Assembly: GCF_001435585.1 (NCBI RefSeq) | Contig: NZ_AZEC01000009.1 | Span: 39,079-103,078, forward strand | Length of the DNA: 64,000 nt | Source: Schleiferilactobacillus perolens DSM 12744 | Lineage (GTDB): Bacteria > Bacillota > Bacilli > Lactobacillales > Lactobacillaceae | Reading direction: 5' to 3' | Shown here: positions 37,145-47,687 of the stretch, one piece after another | Numbering within the stretch: the stretch's first letter is position 1 | How the letters are laid out: every line of letters begins with the position of its first letter | Notes under the pieces: model-generated | What the model saw: the letters and a program-made list of their open reading frames with translations, nothing else | Databases searched by the model: none | What the model was told of the DNA's origin: nothing | Position numbers and translations under genes: made by a program

Positions 37145-38503
37145 ATGTTTAAGAGAAAAGATAAAAAACCGCCAAAAGCCACCTATAAAGAGGTTTGGTC
37201 CAAGGGCGGCTGGGCATCGAAGCTTTCGTTTTTCCTAATGGGTGTCAGTAGCCTCAAAAATCGCCAATGGGTGCGGGGGATTGCGTATCTTGCCATTGAA
37301 ATTGCGTTCTTTGCTTGGTTTGTGATGAACGGCATTTCAGCCCTCAGTATGCTGAGTAATTTAGGGGCCATTAAGAAAAAGCAGCTGGTGTTTGATAAAC
37401 AGGAGGGTGTGTACATCACTAAGCTCCCGGATAATTCAGTCACGATTCTGTTGTTCGGTGTGTTGGCCGTATTGCTCTTGTTGGGCATAATCTTCTTGTA
37501 TGTGACCAACTTGCGCGCCACCAAGAAATTGTATATCGATAATCGCGACGGCGAACATGTGGAAACGAACATGGAACAATTGAAGTCCTTGTTTGACAGC
37601 CGGTTGCACACGACTTTGATGACGATTCCAATTATTGGGATTTTAGCCTTCACGGTGCTGCCCACGTTGTACATGATCTCCATGGCTTTCACCAATTATG
37701 ATTCGAAACACTCCATCGGGTTTTCCTGGACGGGCTTTCAGGCGTTTGGTAATGTCCTGAGCGGTGACTTAGCCGGGACCTTCTTCCCAGTCTTGGGTTG
37801 GACATTGGTTTGGGCCGTGTGTGCCACCGCCACCACCTTCTTCTTTGGGGTGTTGCTGGCGATGCTGATTGAATCGAAGGGAATCAAGTTTAAGGGTGTT
37901 TGGCGGACACTATTCGTCATTGTCTACGCTGTCCCGCAATTCGTTTCCTTGCTGCTAATGGCCCAATTCCTGGATCCCCAGGGGCCCTTAAACAACATCC
38001 TGATGAACTGGGGCTTGATTGCCCACCCGATCAACTTTATTGGTGCATCTGCCAGCCCGTTGGTGGCGCGAATTACCGTTATCGTAGTCAACATGTGGAT
38101 CGGTATCCCAGTATCGATGCTGGTTTCCACAGCGATTATTCAGAATTTACCACAGGATCAAATTGAAGCAGCACGGATGGATGGGGCCAATGCCTTGCAA
38201 GTATTCCGTTCAATCACTTTTCCGCAGATACTTTTCGTGATGGCACCTTCCTTGATTCAACAATTTATTGGAAATATTAATAACTTCAACGTCATTTATC
38301 TGTTGACGGGTGGTTACCCAATGAACAACAACTACGTCGGTGCCGGCGATACGGACTTGCTGGTCACCTGGTTGTATAACTTGGTCTTCGGACAAACTCA
38401 GCGATACAACGCTTCAGCCGTGTTAGGCATTTTAATCTTCATTCTGAGCGCGGTGTTCTCACTGGCGGCGTATCGTCGGACGAATGCATTTAAGGAGGGC
38501 TGA
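37145..38503 (+). CDS. malF: Maltodextrin ABC transporter permease MalF
   Basis: A 452-residue inner membrane permease with an extended N-terminal cytoplasmic/first-segment region and the ABC-2 importer EAA loop EAARMDGANALQVFRSITFP at about residues 339-358. About eight membrane segments. The ATG at 37145 has AAGGGGAAGC upstream. It pairs with MalG, which begins six bases after its stop. Confidence 0.94.
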   Translation: MFKRKDKKPPKATYKEVWSKGGWASKLSFFLMGVSSLKNRQWVRGIAYLAIEIAFFAWFVMNGISALSMLSNLGAIKKKQLVFDKQEGVYITKLPDNSVTILLFGVLAVLLLLGIIFLYVTNLRATKKLYIDNRDGEHVETNMEQLKSLFDSRLHTTLMTIPIIGILAFTVLPTLYMISMAFTNYDSKHSIGFSWTGFQAFGNVLSGDLAGTFFPVLGWTLVWAVCATATTFFFGVLLAMLIESKGIKFKGVWRTLFVIVYAVPQFVSLLLMAQFLDPQGPLNNILMNWGLIAHPINFIGASASPLVARITVIVVNMWIGIPVSMLVSTAIIQNLPQDQIEAARMDGANALQVFRSITFPQILFVMAPSLIQQFIGNINNFNVIYLLTGGYPMNNNYVGAGDTDLLVTWLYNLVFGQTQRYNASAVLGILIFILSAVFSLAAYRRTNAFKEG

Positions 38504-38508
38504 TCATT

Positions 38509-39366
38509 ATGAAATCATATAAAGTACAGCGGCGCCTGTCCTTAACGTTCCGGTACCTGCTGCTTGTCGTGTTGGCAGTGATCTGGCTGGTGCCAATTCT
38601 TTGGATTATCCTGGCCAGCTTCTCGTATAATGACACTGGCTTTGTGTCCACGTTTTGGCCAGAAAAATTCACGATTCAAAACTACGTGGGAATTTTAAAT
38701 AGCAGCCAGTTCCCATTCTTGGACTGGATGCGCAACACCTTCATCGTGGCGGTCATTTCGATGGTGTTATCGACATTTGTGACGATCTCGGTGGCTTATG
38801 CTTTATCGCGGCTGCGTTTCCGCTTCCGCAAACCATTTTTACAGATTGCCCTAGTTCTGGGAATGTTCCCCGGTTTTATGTCCATGATTGCGTTGTATTA
38901 CATTCTTAAGAGCTTCAATATGCTCAACTTAGGCGGCTTAGTGCTGGTTTATGTCGGTGGTGCGGGCCTTGGGTTCTACATTGCCAAAGGGTTCTTTGAT
39001 ACGATTCCTCGTTCTATGGATGAAGCGGCAATCATCGATGGTGCTACGCGCTGGCAAGTCTTTATCCATATTGGACTGCCCATGTCTCGGCCAATGATCG
39101 TCTACACTGCCTTGATGGCCTTTATCGGTCCATGGATCGACTTCATCTTTTCCGGGATCATCCTGTCATCTTCGGGCAATGCCCGCACCTACACGATCGC
39201 TTATGGGTTATACAATATGCTGCACAGTACGAAGGGCTCCTCGACGACTTATTTCACCCAGTTCATTGCCGGGTGTGTGGTGATTGCCATTCCAATCACG
39301 ATCTTGTTCGTTATCATGCAGAAGTTCTATGTGAATGGGATTACTGCGGGAGCTGATAAGGGTTAA
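38509..39366 (+). CDS. malG: Maltodextrin ABC transporter permease MalG
   Basis: A 285-residue permease with six membrane segments and the EAA loop DEAAIIDGATRWQVFIHIGLP. AAGGAGGGCTGATCATT precedes its ATG. Together with MalF it forms the channel. No ATP-binding subunit gene (malK/msmK) follows or occurs elsewhere in the window, so the ATPase must be shared from another locus. The 84 bases after it contain an imperfect inverted repeat (GCTAACCGCGCT / AGAGTGGTTAAC). Confidence 0.94.
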   Translation: MKSYKVQRRLSLTFRYLLLVVLAVIWLVPILWIILASFSYNDTGFVSTFWPEKFTIQNYVGILNSSQFPFLDWMRNTFIVAVISMVLSTFVTISVAYALSRLRFRFRKPFLQIALVLGMFPGFMSMIALYYILKSFNMLNLGGLVLVYVGGAGLGFYIAKGFFDTIPRSMDEAAIIDGATRWQVFIHIGLPMSRPMIVYTALMAFIGPWIDFIFSGIILSSSGNARTYTIAYGLYNMLHSTKGSSTTYFTQFIAGCVVIAIPITILFVIMQKFYVNGITAGADKG

Positions 39367-39450
39367 TGTGATTTCGCTAACCGCGCTTTCTATTCAGTTT
39401 GGATTCTGGTAAAACCAAAAGCAGAGAGTGGTTAACGAGGAGGATTTTTC

Positions 39451-40263
39451 ATGGATTTTGGCAGTGTTTTTCCATTTAATTATTTGACGGCTATTATTTC
39501 TCCAAAGAAGACATTCACACACCGGCATGATATGGGTTGGTGGAAAATGATGTTGATTTGGATTGTATTGCTGATGCTGATGATCGTTCCGATTCCAGCG
39601 TATTATGGCCGTCAGGAACAAGTGAACATGGATATTTTATTGCCAAAAACCGCCCAAGCGATTGATTCAACGGGGGCACAGCGGGGGCTGGCCACTGCTT
39701 TTCAAAGTAAAACCTCCCGCCGCGTGGTGCTTTATCGGGATCGCCAGGTTATTATTGGACAAAATCTGAGTAAGACGCAGGCAAAATCACGGCCGGTCAG
39801 TATCACTGTCCAGCCCAAGTATTTCGCGCTGCTGGAAGATAAAGCGGCGTTTCGCGTACCACGGCGCACTCATATTCCATATCGGTCGGTGACTCAGTAT
39901 TTAAATCGCCAATGGTACGCGCAAAACAAAAGTTTGGTAACGATGTATTTTGTCACGTTGTTCGGTGGTATTAGTTTTGTCGTGATGTTGCTGTTGTGGT
40001 TGGGCCTGGCTTTCTTGCTCTGGCTATCTCGCTTCAACCATGCCAGCAGTGTGCGGCGGTTTAAAGAGAGTGCCAATCTGGTTTTGAACACGATGGGCGG
40101 CGGTGCCGTAGTGGCCTGTCTGGTGGGATTAGTTCACTTTCAATTTGGCTTTTCGTTGGTGATTTTGGTTCTCTGGACGATCATCATGATCAGCATTATG
40201 TTTTGGCAAACCCGTCTGAATGACGGCTATGTTGCCACGGGAAGGATGCAAACGTATGACTAA
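39451..40263 (+). CDS. malA: MalA-type maltodextrin utilisation membrane protein (DUF1189)
   Basis: A 270-residue membrane protein with about five hydrophobic segments (near residues 28-46, 165-195, 210-230 and 235-255), matching the DUF1189 protein called MalA in streptococcal maltose operons. Its role is not established; it may modulate the importer. The [16 protein letters not shown] start is typical. GAGGAGG precedes the ATG. Its last 8 bases overlap the maltose phosphorylase gene. Confidence 0.78.
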   Translation: MDFGSVFPFNYLTAIISPKKTFTHRHDMGWWKMMLIWIVLLMLMIVPIPAYYGRQEQVNMDILLPKTAQAIDSTGAQRGLATAFQSKTSRRVVLYRDRQVIIGQNLSKTQAKSRPVSITVQPKYFALLEDKAAFRVPRRTHIPYRSVTQYLNRQWYAQNKSLVTMYFVTLFGGISFVVMLLLWLGLAFLLWLSRFNHASSVRRFKESANLVLNTMGGGAVVACLVGLVHFQFGFSLVILVLWTIIMISIMFWQTRLNDGYVATGRMQTYD

Positions 40264-42529
40264 ACGATTATTCGACATCGACCCTTGGCTGATTCGTACC
40301 CACACGCTGGCCAAGGACGATATCCGGCTTCAAGAAAGCCTGACAGCCATTGGCAACGGTTATATGGGATTACGGGGTAACTTCGAGGAAGGTTATTCCG
40401 GCGACAGCTTGCGGGGAACGTATTATGGCGGGATCTGGTTCCCAGACAAGACCCGCGTGGGCTGGTGGAAAAACGGTTATCCAGAATATTTTGGCAAAGC
40501 CATTAATGGTCCGGATTTCATTAGTATGCCGCTCACGATCAATAATGTGGCCATTGATTTAGCCAAAACACCGTTTCATGATTTTGATTTGCGCTTGGAT
40601 ATGCACAATGGGGTATTGCACCGAGAGTTTGTCGTGGATCTTCCTGAGTCTGTTCAGGTGAAGCTGAGTTTTGACCGGTTTATGAGCAACGCGGTGAAGC
40701 AGGCTGCTATGATCAAAATGACGGCCACCGTGCTCTCCGGTCAGGCGGACATTCGGGTGACTTCTCGCCTGGACAGCAATGTGCATAATGAAGACAGTAA
40801 CTACGAAGAAATGTTTTGGCAGGAGTTGGGCCAGCATGCGGACAGCAACGGCGCCAGTACATTGAGCGTGACCACCAAGCCAAATCCATTCGGTGTGCCA
40901 CAGTTCAGTCTGACGCTGGGAATGCAAAATGTGCTGAAGTCTCCAGCTCCGGAGACTCGGACAGCCGAAGAGAGCAGTCTGCTGGTGCAAGAGGATCTTG
41001 CTTGGCACCTGGCCACGGGTGAAAGCAGTACCCTGACAAAATATGTGACGGTAGTGTCCTCCCGGGATGTGCCGACTGAAAAACAGGTGTCAGCGATCAA
41101 TGACTTGTTAAAGGAGGTCATGGATCAAGGGTATGATGCGTTGTTGGCAGCGCAAAATCGGATTTGGGCAGAACGCTGGCAAATGGCCGATGTGCTGATT
41201 GACGGTGATGACGCGGCTCAGCAAGGGATTCGCTACAATGTCTTCCAATTGTTCATGACTTATTACGGGGACGACGCCCGGCTAAACATTGGACCCAAGG
41301 GCTTCACTGGTGAAAAGTACGGGGGTGCCACTTATTGGGACACCGAAGCATACATTGTCCCGATGTACTTATCCGTGACGCCGTCGCGGGTTGTCCGGCA
41401 GTTGCTGGAATATCGTTACAATCAATTGGCGGGGGCGTACCACAATGCCCAGCAGTTAGATCTCAAGGGGGCACTATTCCCCATGGTCACTTTTGATGGC
41501 ATTGAATCCCACAACGAATGGGAAATCACCTTCGAAGAAATTCACCGGAATGGAGCAATTGCCCACGCCATTGCCCAATATACGGACTACACCGGCGACC
41601 ATAGCTATGTGGATGACCATGGTATGGCAGTGCTAGTCGGTATTTCCCGCTTCTGGGCGGACCGGGTATTCTTCTCCAAGCGTAAGGGCATGTACATGAT
41701 TCATGGTGTGACTGGACCGAACGAATACGAGAATAACGTGAACAACAACTGGTACACCAATACGATGGCTACTTGGACCCTGCGGTATACTCTGAAGATG
41801 TTGCCGGAAGCCACTGCTGAACGGCTGGCTGAATTGGCAGTCACGGATGAAGAAAAAGCGCACTGGCAAGACATCATCGACCGGATGTATTATCCCCACG
41901 ATGATGAATTGGGCATTTTTGTTCAAAACGATACCTTCCTGGATAAAGATATCCGATCGGCCAGTACGATTCCTGCCAACCAACGACCAATCAATCAGCA
42001 CTGGTCCTGGGATCGAATTCTGCGCAGTCCGTTCATTAAGCAAGCCGATGTGTTGCAGGGCATTTATTTCTTGAATGATGAATATACGCAGGAACAAAAG
42101 GAACGCAACTTTGATTTCTATGAGCCGTTGACAGTTCATGAATCGTCCCTGTCCGCAAGTATTCACGCAATTTTGGCAGCCGAACTGGGAAAAGAAGAAA
42201 AAGCGGTTGACTTGTATCAACGGACTGCGCGGTTGGATCTGGACAACTACAACAACGATACTGATGACGGATTGCATATCACCTCCATGAGTGGCAGTTG
42301 GTTGGCCATTGTCCAAGGCTTTGCCGGAATGCGCCAACATGCAGACAAATTGTCCTTTAAACCATTTTTGCCGAAACAATGGACGAAGTATCAGTTCGCG
42401 GTCAATTATCGTGACCGAATTATCCAAATCACCGTGACTGCCGCTGGGACAGAATTACGCCTGCTCAAAGGGGCAGCACTGACCGTATGGTTATATGACC
42501 AACCGGTGGCGTTAGCGGCGGCTGATTAA
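40256..42529 (+). CDS. malP: Maltose phosphorylase (GH65)
   Basis: A 757-residue cytoplasmic enzyme splitting maltose with phosphate into glucose and beta-glucose-1-phosphate. GH65 features: an N-terminal beta-sandwich, the (alpha/alpha)6 barrel and the acid glutamate in [20 protein letters not shown]. Length fits the family. Kojibiose or trehalose phosphorylase share the fold, but the maltose operon context favours maltose. The ATG at 40256 with GAAGGATGC upstream overlaps malA. The product is the substrate of the next gene. Confidence 0.93.
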   Translation: MTKRLFDIDPWLIRTHTLAKDDIRLQESLTAIGNGYMGLRGNFEEGYSGDSLRGTYYGGIWFPDKTRVGWWKNGYPEYFGKAINGPDFISMPLTINNVAIDLAKTPFHDFDLRLDMHNGVLHREFVVDLPESVQVKLSFDRFMSNAVKQAAMIKMTATVLSGQADIRVTSRLDSNVHNEDSNYEEMFWQELGQHADSNGASTLSVTTKPNPFGVPQFSLTLGMQNVLKSPAPETRTAEESSLLVQEDLAWHLATGESSTLTKYVTVVSSRDVPTEKQVSAINDLLKEVMDQGYDALLAAQNRIWAERWQMADVLIDGDDAAQQGIRYNVFQLFMTYYGDDARLNIGPKGFTGEKYGGATYWDTEAYIVPMYLSVTPSRVVRQLLEYRYNQLAGAYHNAQQLDLKGALFPMVTFDGIESHNEWEITFEEIHRNGAIAHAIAQYTDYTGDHSYVDDHGMAVLVGISRFWADRVFFSKRKGMYMIHGVTGPNEYENNVNNNWYTNTMATWTLRYTLKMLPEATAERLAELAVTDEEKAHWQDIIDRMYYPHDDELGIFVQNDTFLDKDIRSASTIPANQRPINQHWSWDRILRSPFIKQADVLQGIYFLNDEYTQEQKERNFDFYEPLTVHESSLSASIHAILAAELGKEEKAVDLYQRTARLDLDNYNNDTDDGLHITSMSGSWLAIVQGFAGMRQHADKLSFKPFLPKQWTKYQFAVNYRDRIIQITVTAAGTELRLLKGAALTVWLYDQPVALAAAD

Positions 42530-42569
42530 TGATGCAGTACAGTTGACATAGCGCAAGGGAGTGGATGAA

Positions 42570-43241
42570 TTGTTAAAAGGATTTGTGTTTGATTTAGATG
42601 GAATTATTACGGATACGGCCAAATATCATTATGCGGCATGGAAACGGGTGGCCCAGGATGAACTTGGGATCACGATCAATCCGGCGGTGAACGAACATTT
42701 GAAGGGCGTTTCCCGGATGGATTCATTGAATGTGATTTTGAAGTTTGGGCACAAAGAAAATGCATACACCGATACGGAAAAAGCTGAATTTGCATCTGAG
42801 AAAAACGATTTATACAAATCACTTATTCAGCAGATGACACCAGATGATATTTTGCCTGGGATTGCGGATTTCTTGAAAGCCATCACGGCCAAAGGTTATC
42901 CAATGGCTCTGGCTTCCGCATCTCGAAATGCCCCGTTCATTATAGATCGGTTGCAGTTGGCCGAATACTTTTCCGCAATTGTCGATCCGGCGACGTTGAC
43001 GAAGGGCAAGCCAGACCCAGAGATTTTTGAACGAGCGGCTGATTTGATTCATTTGCCCTATGCTGAAACCGTGGGAATCGAAGATGCAGTGGCCGGTATT
43101 GAAGGCATTCAAGCCGCGGGTATGTTCGCTGTGGGCGTCGGTTCACCCGATGTGTTGGGAAAAGCAGACCTACTTTTTCCGGATACGGCACATTTGAATT
43201 TGGCGCAGATTGAAACAGCATTTAACGCCGCCAGAAAGTAA
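42570..43241 (+). CDS. pgmB: Beta-phosphoglucomutase
   Basis: A 223-residue HAD-superfamily enzyme converting beta-glucose-1-phosphate to glucose-6-phosphate. The FDLDGIITDTAKYHYAAWK start has the nucleophile Asp and the general acid DxD; later come LASASRNAP and GIEDAVAGIEGIQAAGM. I chose TTG 42570 (MLKGFVFDLDG) because AAGGGAG lies at 42555; GTG 42561 lies in that site. It ends the operon, followed by a terminator. Confidence 0.93.
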   Translation: MLKGFVFDLDGIITDTAKYHYAAWKRVAQDELGITINPAVNEHLKGVSRMDSLNVILKFGHKENAYTDTEKAEFASEKNDLYKSLIQQMTPDDILPGIADFLKAITAKGYPMALASASRNAPFIIDRLQLAEYFSAIVDPATLTKGKPDPEIFERAADLIHLPYAETVGIEDAVAGIEGIQAAGMFAVGVGSPDVLGKADLLFPDTAHLNLAQIETAFNAARK

Positions 43242-43258
43242 CCAAACAAATCCATTTT

Positions 43259-43295
43259 GAGATCGGGACAAAAGTCATTGTTCTGGTCTCTTTTT
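43259..43295 (+). terminator. Terminator of the maltose operon
   Basis: GAGATCGGGAC (43259-43269) pairs with GTTCTGGTCTC (43280-43290), imperfectly, and a T-run follows. TTATTACCGAACA at about 43313 is a half-match to the operator motif of 31916 and 35587. Confidence 0.7.
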
Positions 43296-43377
43296 GTCAC
43301 ATTTCCCTCTAGTTATTACCGAACATTTGGAGTAAAGTAATGTAAATATTCTGTAAAATGGCGAAGGAGAAGTGGGA

Positions 43378-44778
43378 ATGCATGATTTGACGCGGGGTCC
43401 AATCCTCAAACAAATTATTTGGTTTACAATACCGTTGCTTATTGGCAATATTTTCCAACAGATGTACACGGTGATCGATACGCTGATCGTAGGCCGGACG
43501 ATTTCAGTACAAGCACTAGCCGCGGTGGGGTCCACGGGTAGCTTATTTATGTTGATCATTGGTTTTGCACAATCCACGACGGCTGGACTAGCAATTGTAA
43601 CAGCGCAGCGTTATGGGTCTGGTGATTTGCGCGGGGTGAAAAAGTCGTTCGCCGCGTCAATCATCATTTCACTGGTGATTTCGGCAGTCTTGACGGCCCT
43701 CAGCCTGACTTTTACCATGCCGCTGTTGCGCTTGATGCAGACCCCTGCAGATATTATTCAGGATGCCGCCAGCTTCATTTCGGTTTTGTTCGGTGGTATC
43801 GTGATTGCTGTGTTCTACAATTTGTTTGCCAACATGCTGCGGGCGCTGGGTGATTCCAGAACACCGTTAATTTTCCTTATCATTGCGTGTATCGTGAACA
43901 TTGCCCTGGATTTTTGGTTCATTCTGGGCTTTCACATGGGTGTGGCCGGTGCTGGGTATGCCTCTTTGACTGCGCAAGGTTTGTCCGCAGTGATGAGTGG
44001 TTGGTATATTTGGCATAAGGTACCCGAACTGGTTTTGCGGCGTAAAGACTTTCGTGATTTAGGAAAAGAAATTGTGCCGCACATCCGTATTGGTTTACCG
44101 ATGGGCTTTCAAGCCTCAATTATTTCTGTGGGTTCATTGATTATCCAGATCATGCTGAATACGTTGGGGTCTCAAGCGGTGGCCGCGTATACCGCGTCTG
44201 CGCGAATTGACGGACTGGCCACGATGCCGGCGATGTCTTTTGGCATCACCATGGCCACCTTCGCCGCCCAAAACCTGGGGGCGCGGAAATATGATCGGAT
44301 CCGGCAAGGAGTGACCAAAGCACTCATTACCTCGGTGTCCGTTTCCGTCGTCTTAGGTACGGGCATCATTTTATTGGGTAAACCGTTGGTGAATATGTTT
44401 GTCGGGACTCACCAACCGGCTGTGACCAACATGGCTCAGATCTATTTCCACTTCAATTCCAGCATGTACTTCTTACTCGCCATTTTGTTCATCGTCCGTT
44501 ACACCTTACAGGGTCTGGGCCAAAGTATGGTACCGACGATGGCCGGGATTATGGAGTTGGTCATGCGGACTTTCGCTGGATTGATTCTGGTGCAAATGTT
44601 TGGTTTTGCCGGAGCCTCAGCGGCAAATCCGCTGGCTTGGTTGGGTTCATTGATGGTGTTGATTAGTTCATATGTCCGCACCATGCGCCGGTTGAAGAAT
44701 TTAGCCGCGAATCCGCAACAGCTGGCAGAAGTCAAAGTGACTGGACAAGCGCCACAACGGTTGCGCTCAGAGCCGTAA
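43378..44778 (+). CDS. MATE family efflux transporter
   Basis: A 466-residue Na+ or H+ coupled multidrug exporter of the MATE family with about 12 membrane segments in two related halves. The start DLTRGPILKQIIWFTIPLLIGNIFQQMYTVIDTLIVG apart from wording is the DinF/NorM-like first segment, and PLLIGNIFQQMYTVID repeats in type as PMGFQASIISVGSLIIQ in the second half. Substrate unknown. The ATG at 43378 is correctly spaced from GAAGGAGA. Single gene between two terminators. Confidence 0.9.
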   Translation: MHDLTRGPILKQIIWFTIPLLIGNIFQQMYTVIDTLIVGRTISVQALAAVGSTGSLFMLIIGFAQSTTAGLAIVTAQRYGSGDLRGVKKSFAASIIISLVISAVLTALSLTFTMPLLRLMQTPADIIQDAASFISVLFGGIVIAVFYNLFANMLRALGDSRTPLIFLIIACIVNIALDFWFILGFHMGVAGAGYASLTAQGLSAVMSGWYIWHKVPELVLRRKDFRDLGKEIVPHIRIGLPMGFQASIISVGSLIIQIMLNTLGSQAVAAYTASARIDGLATMPAMSFGITMATFAAQNLGARKYDRIRQGVTKALITSVSVSVVLGTGIILLGKPLVNMFVGTHQPAVTNMAQIYFHFNSSMYFLLAILFIVRYTLQGLGQSMVPTMAGIMELVMRTFAGLILVQMFGFAGASAANPLAWLGSLMVLISSYVRTMRRLKNLAANPQQLAEVKVTGQAPQRLRSEP

Positions 44779-44793
44779 ATCGCGTAATTCGCT

Positions 44794-44835
44794 ACACAAA
44801 ATCCGCCAATTTTTGGATTGGTGGATTTTTTGTGT
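44794..44835. terminator. Terminator after the MATE gene
   Basis: ACACAAAATCCGCCAA and TTGGTGGATTTTTTGTGT form a long near-perfect stem with T-runs on both strands. Confidence 0.85.
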
Positions 44836-44883
44836 CCGATGCTTTCTTTTTTGCATACATATTAGGTGCAAGGAGGTGAGCGC

Positions 44884-45843
44884 GTGGAAGTGGCAAAGGA
44901 CTTGATTGCACCGGCGATCAATGCTCGGGTGTCAGATATTTATATTCGACCAGTGACGCAGGGATATGCGGTGATATGGCGGCAAGCCGGGGATTTGGTG
45001 ACGGCTTCGCGGCTGTCGCAGTACTCAGGGCAGCAAGTCATCAATGCGTTAAAATACCTGGCTGCCTTAGATGTCAGCGAAACCCGCCGCCCCCAAAGCG
45101 GCATGTGGCGCTATAACCCCCAAGTGAATATTCGGGTAGCGACGGTAGGGGATTATCTGGAGCGGGAAAGCGGGGTTTTGCGGATTCTTTATCCGCTGGC
45201 CAGTCAGCCAAACCTCTTCTTCCCAAGCCAATTCGATACGCTTTGTCGTTTAGCGCAGCAACGTGGATTAATTGCTTTTGCTGGGCCAATGGGTTCTGGC
45301 AAAACGACTTTGATGTACCACGTGGCTGCCCAGCTCGCCCGTCAAGGAATGGTGATGGCCATTGAAGACCCGGTAGAAATTGCCCATCCGGCCATCAAAC
45401 AAATTCAAGTCAATGATACGGCGCAAATGAGTTATCCCGTATTACTCAAAGCCGCTTTGCGGGAACGGCCCGATTTATTGATTATTGGGGAAGTGCGGGA
45501 CGCGGCCACAGCCCAACTCGCATTTGAAGCAGCACTCAGCGGCCATAGTGTGTTCACGACTATCCATGCTCGGACTACGGGCGGGATTGTCGGACGCTTG
45601 CGGCAAATGGGACTGCCAGAAGCCGTGCTGGCTAATAGCTTGAGCGCCTTGATTTATCAACGTCTGATTCCCCAGAGCACGGGGCCCCCGGCGTTGCTCT
45701 GCGATATTGGGGCACAGGACACATTGACTAAGCTGATCAGTACGCCGCAGCAATGCTTTGTGGCTTGGCAGCAATCATTGCGGTATTTATACGAACATGG
45801 CCGGATCACGGGGGAAACGGCGGCGAGGTTTCAATATGGTTAA
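44884..45843 (+). CDS. comGA: Competence traffic ATPase ComGA
   Basis: A 319-residue type II secretion/type IV pilus assembly ATPase that powers the competence pseudopilus. Walker A GPMGSGKTT, the Asp box EDPVEIAHP, Walker B LLIIGEVRDAATAQLAFEAALSGH with the following His box TTIHA are all present. The shortened N-terminal domain is normal for Gram-positive ComGA. GTG start with AGGAGGTGAGC upstream. The stop overlaps comGB. Confidence 0.94.
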   Translation: MEVAKDLIAPAINARVSDIYIRPVTQGYAVIWRQAGDLVTASRLSQYSGQQVINALKYLAALDVSETRRPQSGMWRYNPQVNIRVATVGDYLERESGVLRILYPLASQPNLFFPSQFDTLCRLAQQRGLIAFAGPMGSGKTTLMYHVAAQLARQGMVMAIEDPVEIAHPAIKQIQVNDTAQMSYPVLLKAALRERPDLLIIGEVRDAATAQLAFEAALSGHSVFTTIHARTTGGIVGRLRQMGLPEAVLANSLSALIYQRLIPQSTGPPALLCDIGAQDTLTKLISTPQQCFVAWQQSLRYLYEHGRITGETAARFQYG

Positions 45844-46852
45844 TTGGGGAAAACGCGGTAAAAGGATTAAGTATCAGCAAGAGACTTTTTTTATCATGCA
45901 AGTGGGCAAAATGCTGCGGCATGGATTGACCCTGCCGTTGGCAATTGATTACATTGCTCGCACTCAACCGGAGTTAAAACAAGCCGCTCGCCGCTTGGGC
46001 CATTTACTGGCGGCGGGGCAAAGTTTGGCAGCTGGTATGAAACGAACTGGTTTTTCTGCGCCTTTGTGTGATCAAGTGGCCATGGCCCAAGCCAATGGCC
46101 AGCTCAGTACGTTTCTGATCCGGTTAGGTCAATTCCAGCAAGGACAGCACAAACGTGTGCAAAAGCTACAACGGGCGTGTCTGTATCCCGTGTTCTTACT
46201 AGGCTTTGTGGGCATTATCTTGATCGTTGTGCGGCTGGTCATTCGTCCGCAATTTGCGGCGCTGGGTCTGTCTGGGGAGACCGATTACAGCCGGTGGCTG
46301 ACAACGATCTTTGCGCTGGTCGTACTCAGCACAGCATTCATCGGCTGGCTCTTTTATCGCCGCTGGCACGCACCGATGAATGGTCCGCGGGTGCAGGCCC
46401 TAATGCGCTGGCCGGTGGTGGGTAAAATCTACCGCAGTCATGTGTATCACACGTTGCTTTATGATCTCAGCATGTTGCTGGGGAATGGCTGGACCATGAA
46501 GGAAATCGTTACCCTGCAACAATCTTTTGGCGTGGGATCACTCGTGGCAGCCATGCTCCATGATATGGAGAGCCAATTTGCTGAGGGCGCCGGCTTTGAC
46601 GAAATTGTCACTGGGTTAGTTTATTTTCCACCGGAAGTGAGCGGTTTACTGGCTCAGGGGAGTGGGACGGAAGAACTTGCCCAGGAGCTGCAAGTGTTGG
46701 CAGATGCGTATTATGAAGCGATGCTGCAGCAGATCGACCGTTTGATCACGCGTGTCCAGCCAATTTGTTTCTTGCTGGTGGGACTGGCGGTGCTATGTAT
46801 ATACGGAGAATTGCTTATGCCGATTTATGGGCAGATGGATATTATTCAGTGA
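45836..46852 (+). CDS. comGB: Competence membrane protein ComGB
   Basis: A 338-residue polytopic membrane platform (PilC/GspF family) with two homologous halves; residues 30-110 have the TFFIMQVGKMLRHGLTLPLAIDYI pattern, then membrane segments at about 120-145 and 165-185, and near the C-terminus (FLLVGLAVLCIYGELLMPIYGQM). The ATG at 45836 overlaps the end of comGA by 8 bases. Confidence 0.92.
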   Translation: MVNWGKRGKRIKYQQETFFIMQVGKMLRHGLTLPLAIDYIARTQPELKQAARRLGHLLAAGQSLAAGMKRTGFSAPLCDQVAMAQANGQLSTFLIRLGQFQQGQHKRVQKLQRACLYPVFLLGFVGIILIVVRLVIRPQFAALGLSGETDYSRWLTTIFALVVLSTAFIGWLFYRRWHAPMNGPRVQALMRWPVVGKIYRSHVYHTLLYDLSMLLGNGWTMKEIVTLQQSFGVGSLVAAMLHDMESQFAEGAGFDEIVTGLVYFPPEVSGLLAQGSGTEELAQELQVLADAYYEAMLQQIDRLITRVQPICFLLVGLAVLCIYGELLMPIYGQMDIIQ

Positions 46853-46873
46853 AAGAAATTGGAGGAATGAGTC

Positions 46874-47251
46874 ATGATGACATTTGTTTTGAACCAATGG
46901 CGGAAACGGCGGAAAAAGAAAGCGTTTACACTTTTGGAAATGCTGCTCGTGCTGTTCATTATCGCCGCGCTGCTGTTACTCGTGTTGCCGAACTTAATTG
47001 CGCAGCAGGACCATGTGAATGCGAAGACGGATAAGGCTTTTCAGACGATGCTGCAGAATCAGGTTGTGTTGTATCAGTCAGATAATAACGGAAAGATTCC
47101 TACGAAATGGGATGAACTTGGTGACGGTAAAGGAAAAGATGATTATTTGTCCCAAGATCAAATCAATAAGGCAACAGAAAAATTTGAAATTGTTGGCGGA
47201 GAAGTTGTTCCGAGGAAAGCTGAAGCCGCGTCTTCAAGCAGCAATGCATAG
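46874..47251 (+). CDS. comGC: Major competence pseudopilin ComGC
   Basis: A 125-residue class IV prepilin with the prepilin peptidase and methylation motif KKKAFTLLEMLLVL at about 15-28, followed by a hydrophobic helix and a soluble domain with short acidic/lysine-rich repeats. GGAGGAATGAGTC precedes the ATG at 46874. Its end overlaps comGD by 8 bases. Confidence 0.93.
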   Translation: MMTFVLNQWRKRRKKKAFTLLEMLLVLFIIAALLLLVLPNLIAQQDHVNAKTDKAFQTMLQNQVVLYQSDNNGKIPTKWDELGDGKGKDDYLSQDQINKATEKFEIVGGEVVPRKAEAASSSSNA

Positions 47252-47687
47252 GCCAGCCTTCACCCTACTGGAAGCGCTAATCGTGGTGGTTTGTATTTGT
47301 GGAGTGGCATTACTGGCAGTTCCCCGCGTCCAACAACTCGGTGAATCCATCACCATGCGCAGTTTCATCGATCGTTTCAAAACCACTTATGAACAATACG
47401 AGAATCGAGCGCGCCTATTGGATCGACGCTACCTGGCTAAGAACAACATTGGCGGCAAACAAATCAGTTTTGGTACGATTGGCGGTCATGAACAGACCAT
47501 TCTACAAGTTCCATCAGAAATGTCGGTGACTGTTCCTGCGCAAGAATTAAACATTACAGCGAAGCGGATTGATCCAGCGACGTGGACTTTTAATCATCAT
47601 CAATTGAATCAGAAAATCGTGGTGACAATTCAGTTCGGATGGGGGAGATTACGTGAAGAGAAAGCGACCAGCATTCCTGCTCGTTGA
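47244..47687 (+). CDS. comGD: Competence pseudopilin ComGD
   Basis: A 147-residue minor pseudopilin with the N-terminal motif HRPAFTLLEALIVVVCICGVALLAV. The ATG at 47244 lies within the end of comGC, giving MHRPAFTLLEA. Overlaps comGE by 35 bases. Confidence 0.85.
   Translation: MHRPAFTLLEALIVVVCICGVALLAVPRVQQLGESITMRSFIDRFKTTYEQYENRARLLDRRYLAKNNIGGKQISFGTIGGHEQTILQVPSEMSVTVPAQELNITAKRIDPATWTFNHHQLNQKIVVTIQFGWGRLREEKATSIPAR

Noticed and set aside
40559-42427. Minus-strand open frames opposite maltose phosphorylase
   Set aside because: No ribosome-binding site, no recognisable domain, fully overlapped by malP.
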